A stretch of DNA of 64,000 nt from contig CAXAMN010003669.1 in assembly GCA_963970005.1 (NCBI GenBank), forward strand, positions 1,129,717-1,193,716, written 5' to 3'. The notes beneath the pieces are model-generated. The model saw nothing but the letters and a program-made list of their open reading frames with translations, was not told the DNA's origin and ran no database searches. Source of the DNA: Durusdinium trenchii (lineage: Eukaryota; Sar; Dinophyceae; Suessiales; Symbiodiniaceae). The position numbers and the translations under genes are program-made. This document shows, in pieces, positions 60,100 to 64,000 of this stretch; position 1 is the first letter of the stretch; every line of letters starts with the position of its first letter.

Positions 60100-60387
60100 T
60101 GATTATATTTGGAAAATCTTGAGACGCAAAGTAGTCTAGGCGGAATCACAAAAGTGATGAAATAATTGCCTGCAGGCTTGGGTTGTGGAAGCTTTTGAGA
60201 CTGGCTTTGATTGCGTTTGGGTATCTTCGGGGCCCAAAGTAGTCCGGATAGAATCAAAACTCGCCAAAAACTTTTCAGTGCGCACTGCCTACCTTTTGAA
60301 TGGTTGAATCCACCTTTGATTGCATTTGGGGTACGGTGGGTCTCCAAAGTAGTCTGGATAGAATCAACACTAGTGATTCAATTTCTA
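60100..60387. repeat. Diverged copies of the 56.85-kb intron repeat
   Basis: Three units each contain TTTGATT(G/A)..TTTGG followed by CAAAGTAGTC and GGATAGAATCA. They match the unit at 56848-57172 and lie between likely exons on the same strand. Confidence 0.7.
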
Positions 60388-60640
60388 TGGCCGGGGTCTT
60401 CAGTGATATGATATCATGAAAACCCGCCATGGCAGCAAACCAGAGGAGTGGACAGCGTGAACAACAGTTGCTTTGCAGGTACAAGTCTGTGCGTCCACAG
60501 ACTCACCCACCCATTTCTGTAGCTTCGTTGGCTAGCGTTAGCTTGCCTACGAATGTCCTGGGCCTGCTACAAAGTCAGTAGAGTAAGTTGTCGCAAAGCC
60601 CTTTCTGTGCTCTACCCTTCCGTGTGTCCCTGACCCTCCA

Positions 60641-61072
60641 CTAAATAAACCAAAGCGCTACAACATCGGCGTGTAGCTCTTGGACCTCGTCCTTTTTGAG
60701 GCCTGCTGCCTTCTCGTAAAACGGCTGCTTTGCCTCTGCACTCATGGCCTTCCACAACTTGGCTGCCTCTTTCATCTTGTCTTTCGTTGGGAGAGCAGTA
60801 GCTTCGGGAGACTCTTTGTACCACACCTGGTAGGCATTCGGTGCACGCTTCGGTGCCATAGCAACTTCCACCACATCCGACTCCGGAGCTGCGTCAGCTG
60901 GCTGAGCTGACTCATGTCCAGTAGCCACGGCTTCGTAGTGCTTTCTGTCATCCTTGCTAAACTCTTGCCACAACCTGCTGGCCTCTGCCATGCAGCTTTT
61001 TGAGCCCTTCAACCCCTCAAGCTTGCCATCCTTCTTCAACATGATATAAAAGGCGGCAAATGCCTTCCCCAT
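60641..61072 (-). CDS. Two-box HMG-type chromosomal protein (143 aa)
   Basis: Box 1 (residues 3-50: AFAAFYIMLKKDGKLEGLKG, then EASRLWQEFSKDDRKHYEAV) and box 2 (74-131: PKRAPNAYQVWYKES, then MKEAAKLWKAMSAEAKQPFY) both show the HMG-box pattern of aromatic residues and the W-x-x-(F/M)-(S/x)-x-x-x-(K/R)-x-x-(Y/F) helix. An acidic/Ala linker separates them. Such proteins bend DNA without sequence specificity and act in the nucleus. The gene appears intronless. The ATG at 61072 follows a GTTTAG that could be a splice or trans-splice acceptor. The first box is shorter than the usual 70 residues. Confidence in the family is high. Confidence 0.85.
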   Translation of the reverse strand: MGKAFAAFYIMLKKDGKLEGLKGSKSCMAEASRLWQEFSKDDRKHYEAVATGHESAQPADAAPESDVVEVAMAPKRAPNAYQVWYKESPEATALPTKDKMKEAAKLWKAMSAEAKQPFYEKAAGLKKDEVQELHADVVALWFI

Positions 61073-61639
61073 GGCAAAGGTCAGCTAAACAAACACAAGT
61101 GGAGCCCTGAGCGCTGCAACAAGAGTTGATAGGTACTACTTAGTCCTCCAAACAAGATGCGTCAGATTGACCACACTTTCAGGTTGATTTTGCTCCCCAA
61201 CAACGTAATCCGCAAACCTTTAATCCGCAAAGCGGCTAAGGATTGAGGATTAGCTTTTGAAGCGCCCTAAATTAATAATGCAATGTACAGTAATACATAT
61301 GTCTCTTACCCACCTTTCCACTCCCATTTTCACAAGAATGACCCCCCAAAAAATAAACACGAGGCGTATATGTCATTGGTGCATGATCGAACTGTTACAG
61401 GGTGCGGGCTGCCACAACTGACCAGTGGCATCCAGTTGCTGGCTGGCCACTGGGCCAGCACCGTGGGGCCATTCAAAAACAACACCACGCACATTCATTA
61501 TGTTTTGCACAGTGCATGACTTGAGCAATCACACTATGATACCCCCTTGAAGGCTTCGAAGGAGGAAAAAAACTCAAACAAAACTCAACGTTGTGGGATG
61601 TTGTGGGTGTGAAACCAGGTCCACCAACTCTTTACTTAC
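61073..61639. other. Non-coding stretch upstream of the HMG gene
   Basis: No gene was recognised. It holds the expected 5' flank of the HMG gene and the 3' side of the lectin exons. Confidence 0.5.
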
Positions 61640-61712
61640 CTATCTAATCGCTGGTCAAGGCTCCACATGTGGACACCGCTGCCAGGCACGGAAGGGTCAG
61701 GGGCATCCATAC
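61640..61712 (-). CDS. Lectin micro-exon 4 (MDAP...VHMW)
   Basis: 73 bases encode MDAPDPSVPGSGVHMWSLDQ and RLD. MDA and VHMW are the two conserved strands of a ricin-B-type (QxW) repeat. The acceptor is ATCTCAG; the donor is GATAG then GTAAGT, both strong. It is phase 1 in and 2 out. It is very like the orphan exon at 10356-10435. Confidence 0.7.
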
Positions 61713-62621
61713 CTGAGATCGGCGGTACCAGGTTACCAAGGCTTTCCAGTCCTTGCGATCGAACATGGTCTTCCACGGATGGGGCATCGATGGGGCCATT
61801 GTCCACTTCATACTTGTTGGAACGAGGGTCAGTCACGTGATCTATAAAACGAATTTTTACAAGAGATACCTCGGACGAGCTTGGGATGCACATCCGAGCA
61901 TTAATTCCCAAACCACGCCAGTCCAAAACCACGTTCATCTATACAAGACTCCTTGATGTTTGAGACCACAATGATGGCAGGACTAGGCAGCGCTCCGCTG
62001 GAAAAAGCTGCTCTAAGATGCTGTAAGGGTAAGTCGACCGGATTTGCCGCGCAGGTCGGCCCACAGGGATTCAGACTCCATGAGGAGCACACCAACAATG
62101 ACAACAAGGAGAAGGACGGAGCTCAACCACCAAAGGCAATATATTGGCTACTAATGGCTATTAGGCTATTAGGAATAACAATTTCTGCAAAAACGAGCCA
62201 GGGTGGGTTGAACCACCAGAGTTTGTGCTGAACAAAGTCACGCAGGATTTCGCAAAACAACGCGTACCCATTGGGCAACTGGCCCCCTACTTGCTTTAAA
62301 CACATCGAAGGGTGCCCTTCTGGCCAGACCAAGTGGAGTCAGAATCCGGCAAGCTAGTGCCTCGGCTACCAAGGCCAACATGGGCAATCACGGTAACACA
62401 TATTGAAGCCAAGAGTCAACGACCATAGCGGTTCTTCACCAACTTTCGTGTCCTGATGTGTGGAACCTCCTCTTGAGCTCCATGCTGTTCATTCTGTTGC
62501 TAATACCGCGAGCCCAGGGAACAAACACCCATACATGTTGGGAGCCGTTTCCGTATGTCATATGCAAAAACATTATCCAAGCCAAGGTATGTAAGTTCCG
62601 AATGTCAGAACCCAGGTGCAC

Positions 62622-62667
62622 CAAGCAGCTCTGTCCAATCCCACATCTGATTTTTGTTGCTGGAATC
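62622..62667 (-). CDS. Lectin micro-exon 3 (NKNQMWDW)
   Basis: The exon encodes DSSNKNQMWDWTELL. NQMWDW is the signature Q-x-W position of the fold. The acceptor is CTACTGAG, phase 0, matching exon 2. The donor (CTTG then GTGCAC) is tentative; it gives phase 1, which fits exon 4, but the join would omit the usual strand before MDA, so another exon may lie between. Confidence 0.6.
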
Positions 62668-62905
62668 CTCAGTAGCACATGAGTGACCCTTCCCCGGTCT
62701 TCGTCGAGCTGAGCCTACAAATATTGTCTTTCTGGCTCGCATGATCTGACGCCGATTCGGAAACTCCTCCAGAAACGGCAACACTATAGTGGTCTCCAAG
62801 TAGATAGAAATGGTTTCCAATACAATTTTGAGTGGGGAGTTACTTTTCTATTTATTTAGGGTCTATATAGATCCAATGCCCTGTAAATCCTTGTCTCTCT
62901 GATGC

Positions 62906-62954
62906 CTGCGAAGCTTCACAGTCCCACATATGGATGAGGCCGTCGTTGACATCT
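62906..62954 (-). CDS. Lectin micro-exon 2 (NDGLIHMWDC)
   Basis: 49 bases encode DVNDGLIHMWDCEASQ after one split base. IHMWDC is the middle strand of a QxW repeat. The acceptor is TGCGAG; the donor is TCGCAG then GCATCA, a GC donor. It is phase 2 in and 0 out, joining exons 1 and 3 without a break. Confidence 0.7.
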
Positions 62955-63134
62955 CTCGCAGAAGCCTGGAAGACGGACGGTCGTTCTGGGGGGGCAAATC
63001 CATCCGGCCCCACTCACCTAAAGAAACACACAGGAGATGTAAAGAAACTTGCGTAGACACTAGCACCTACAAGCCACCAGTACAGCAGGAAGGGGAAATC
63101 ATAAAACTATATAATGTAATGTAATTTGACATAT

Positions 63135-63212
63135 GTAGACTCTTCATTCATAAACCCCGAGCCTCACGAGGATTTCCAATTCCAATCGGGGGCTTACTAA
63201 TCAGGAGTCTAC
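63135..63212. mobile_element. MITE-like element, copy 3 (78 bp)
   Basis: The ends are GTAGACTCTTCATTCATAAA and, inverted on the right, GTAGACTCCTGATTAGTAAG. The arms match over about 25 bases with a few differences and both reach a CCCC(G) block. It lies in an intron between lectin micro-exons 1 and 2. Confidence 0.65.
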
Positions 63213-63351
63213 GTTGAAACAATCAAACAAACATCATTGCCAGCGGACGCCCCAAAAACATCTGCAAACGGCCTTGCTCCTCCCAGTGACATCGACTCAA
63301 GGAACATGGCTTGTGCCCTTGCAAGGGCACCCCGCTATCCGCCGGTGGAGC

Positions 63352-63401
63352 CCAGAAACGTCGAGGCATTTGCCATGCAAGTGCTTGAAGAGCCCAGAGT
63401 C
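63352..63401 (-). CDS. Lectin micro-exon 1 (GKCLDVSG)
   Basis: The exon encodes SGLFKHLHGKCLDVSG. GKCLDVSG is the first strand of a ricin-B-type repeat. The donor is TCTGG then GCTCCA, a GC donor, phase 2. Joined to exon 2 it reads GKCLDVSG-DVNDGLIHMWDC, an almost ideal family match. The acceptor (CAACGAG) is plausible. Upstream exons and a signal peptide were not identified. Confidence 0.7.
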
Positions 63402-64000
63402 CTCGTTGTAGACCTCCATTCGCTGGACAACCCACTGTGGCTGCACCGGCCGAACACAGCTAGGACGAACCAAGGACGAACAGCGTGTCCGACGGCAGAG
63501 TACCAGAATTGCGTTTGAAATAGTCCGTCGTGTAGAAGGGCATGTTCGACCTACAAGGCCTTTCACAGTGTCTTGCAGCCTAGTGATCATGAAGCAAGAA
63601 TCATACCAAATCAGGGACCACTCACCAAGCACAATCTTTCTCCAAACAAGAGCATACACCAAACCAGACCACCAATCAACTGGCCTTTCTGCACGCCCTA
63701 AACCGACGAAGGGGTATGCGAGATCCTTCGAGGAGGCCGTGCGTGCATTCCAAGCAGCCCACTTCTGCAAGTCTTTTTGCGAGTCACAGGGCTGCAAGCT
63801 TGGTCGAATGCCGTTGTGCGCTTCTGCTGACGCCTCGCCAGTTCTGGATGCTACTAGTAACAAGGGCATCGCTACAAACGGAGCAAGGACGCTACTTGTA
63901 GCTCCTGGCCTTACTACTAGGAACAAGGACGCTAGTAGTAACAAAGGGCATCGCTACTAGTAGGAACAAGAAGCTACTACAATGTCCCTTGGAATGCATG
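63402..64000. other. Right edge; possible further lectin-gene exons and a small tandem repeat
   Basis: A minus frame at about 63640-63820 (CDSQKDLQKWAAWNARTASS, DLAYPFVGLGRAERPVDWW) is protein-like and may be an upstream exon of the lectin gene; no domain was recognised. 63857-63962 is built from repeats of AACAAGG(A/G)C(G/A)-CT/TCGCTACTAGTA. Confidence 0.4.

Overview
The window reads as a nuclear contig from a dinoflagellate, most likely Suessiales/Symbiodiniaceae-like. This is an inference. Its basis is a low density of short exons in long non-coding DNA, intron donors that are often GC or GA instead of GT, decayed Ty1/copia and DIRS-type retroelements with lysine/glycine-rich or alanine-rich leader proteins, and abundant simple repeats. 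There are two 10-N assembly gaps (30640-30649 and 43049-43058), and both sit inside duplicated sequence. No tRNA, rRNA or spliced-leader gene was recognised.

Layout. 210-7000 (minus) is a Ty1/copia element with gag-protease, integrase and reverse transcriptase in four mutually frameshifted pieces, preceded by a primer-binding site at 6981-6998. From 7 to 25 kb lies mostly non-coding, repeat-rich DNA with isolated exon-like pieces on the minus strand: one ricin-B-type lectin exon at 10.4 kb, a signal-peptide ORF at 14 kb and a frameshifted glycoside hydrolase family 2-like piece at 18.7 kb. From 25.1 to 44.4 kb (minus) seven short exons with matching phases or family order encode an alpha-amylase (GH13). 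The exons before region I are compact (43.2-44.4 kb). About 16 kb then intervene before regions II and III (25.9-26.9 kb). That 16 kb holds a palindrome-rich repeat array (28.5-29.6 kb), hairpin repeats next to a gap (30.4-30.9 kb), a plus-strand multi-exon gene (31.0-33 kb) and a complete but broken DIRS-type retroelement (33.2-39.0 kb).

The DIRS-type element carries two leader ORFs, RT-RNase H, a tyrosine recombinase and, at its 3' end, a cytosine-5 methyltransferase-like domain. This combination is the most striking object in the window.

From 47.6 to 48.4 kb (minus) is a small two-exon gene of unknown function flanked by clusters of a TACGCG motif. From 56.4 to 61.1 kb the minus strand carries a run of nucleic-acid or chromatin-type proteins: a histone H3-like histone-fold protein, a zinc-ribbon/SAP-like/hAT-like gene, and a two-box HMG protein. 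At 61.6-63.4 kb four micro-exons with mostly compatible phases encode a ricin-B-type (QxW) lectin domain. All exon boundaries are my inference from reading frame, splice consensus and phase; none was tested against transcripts.
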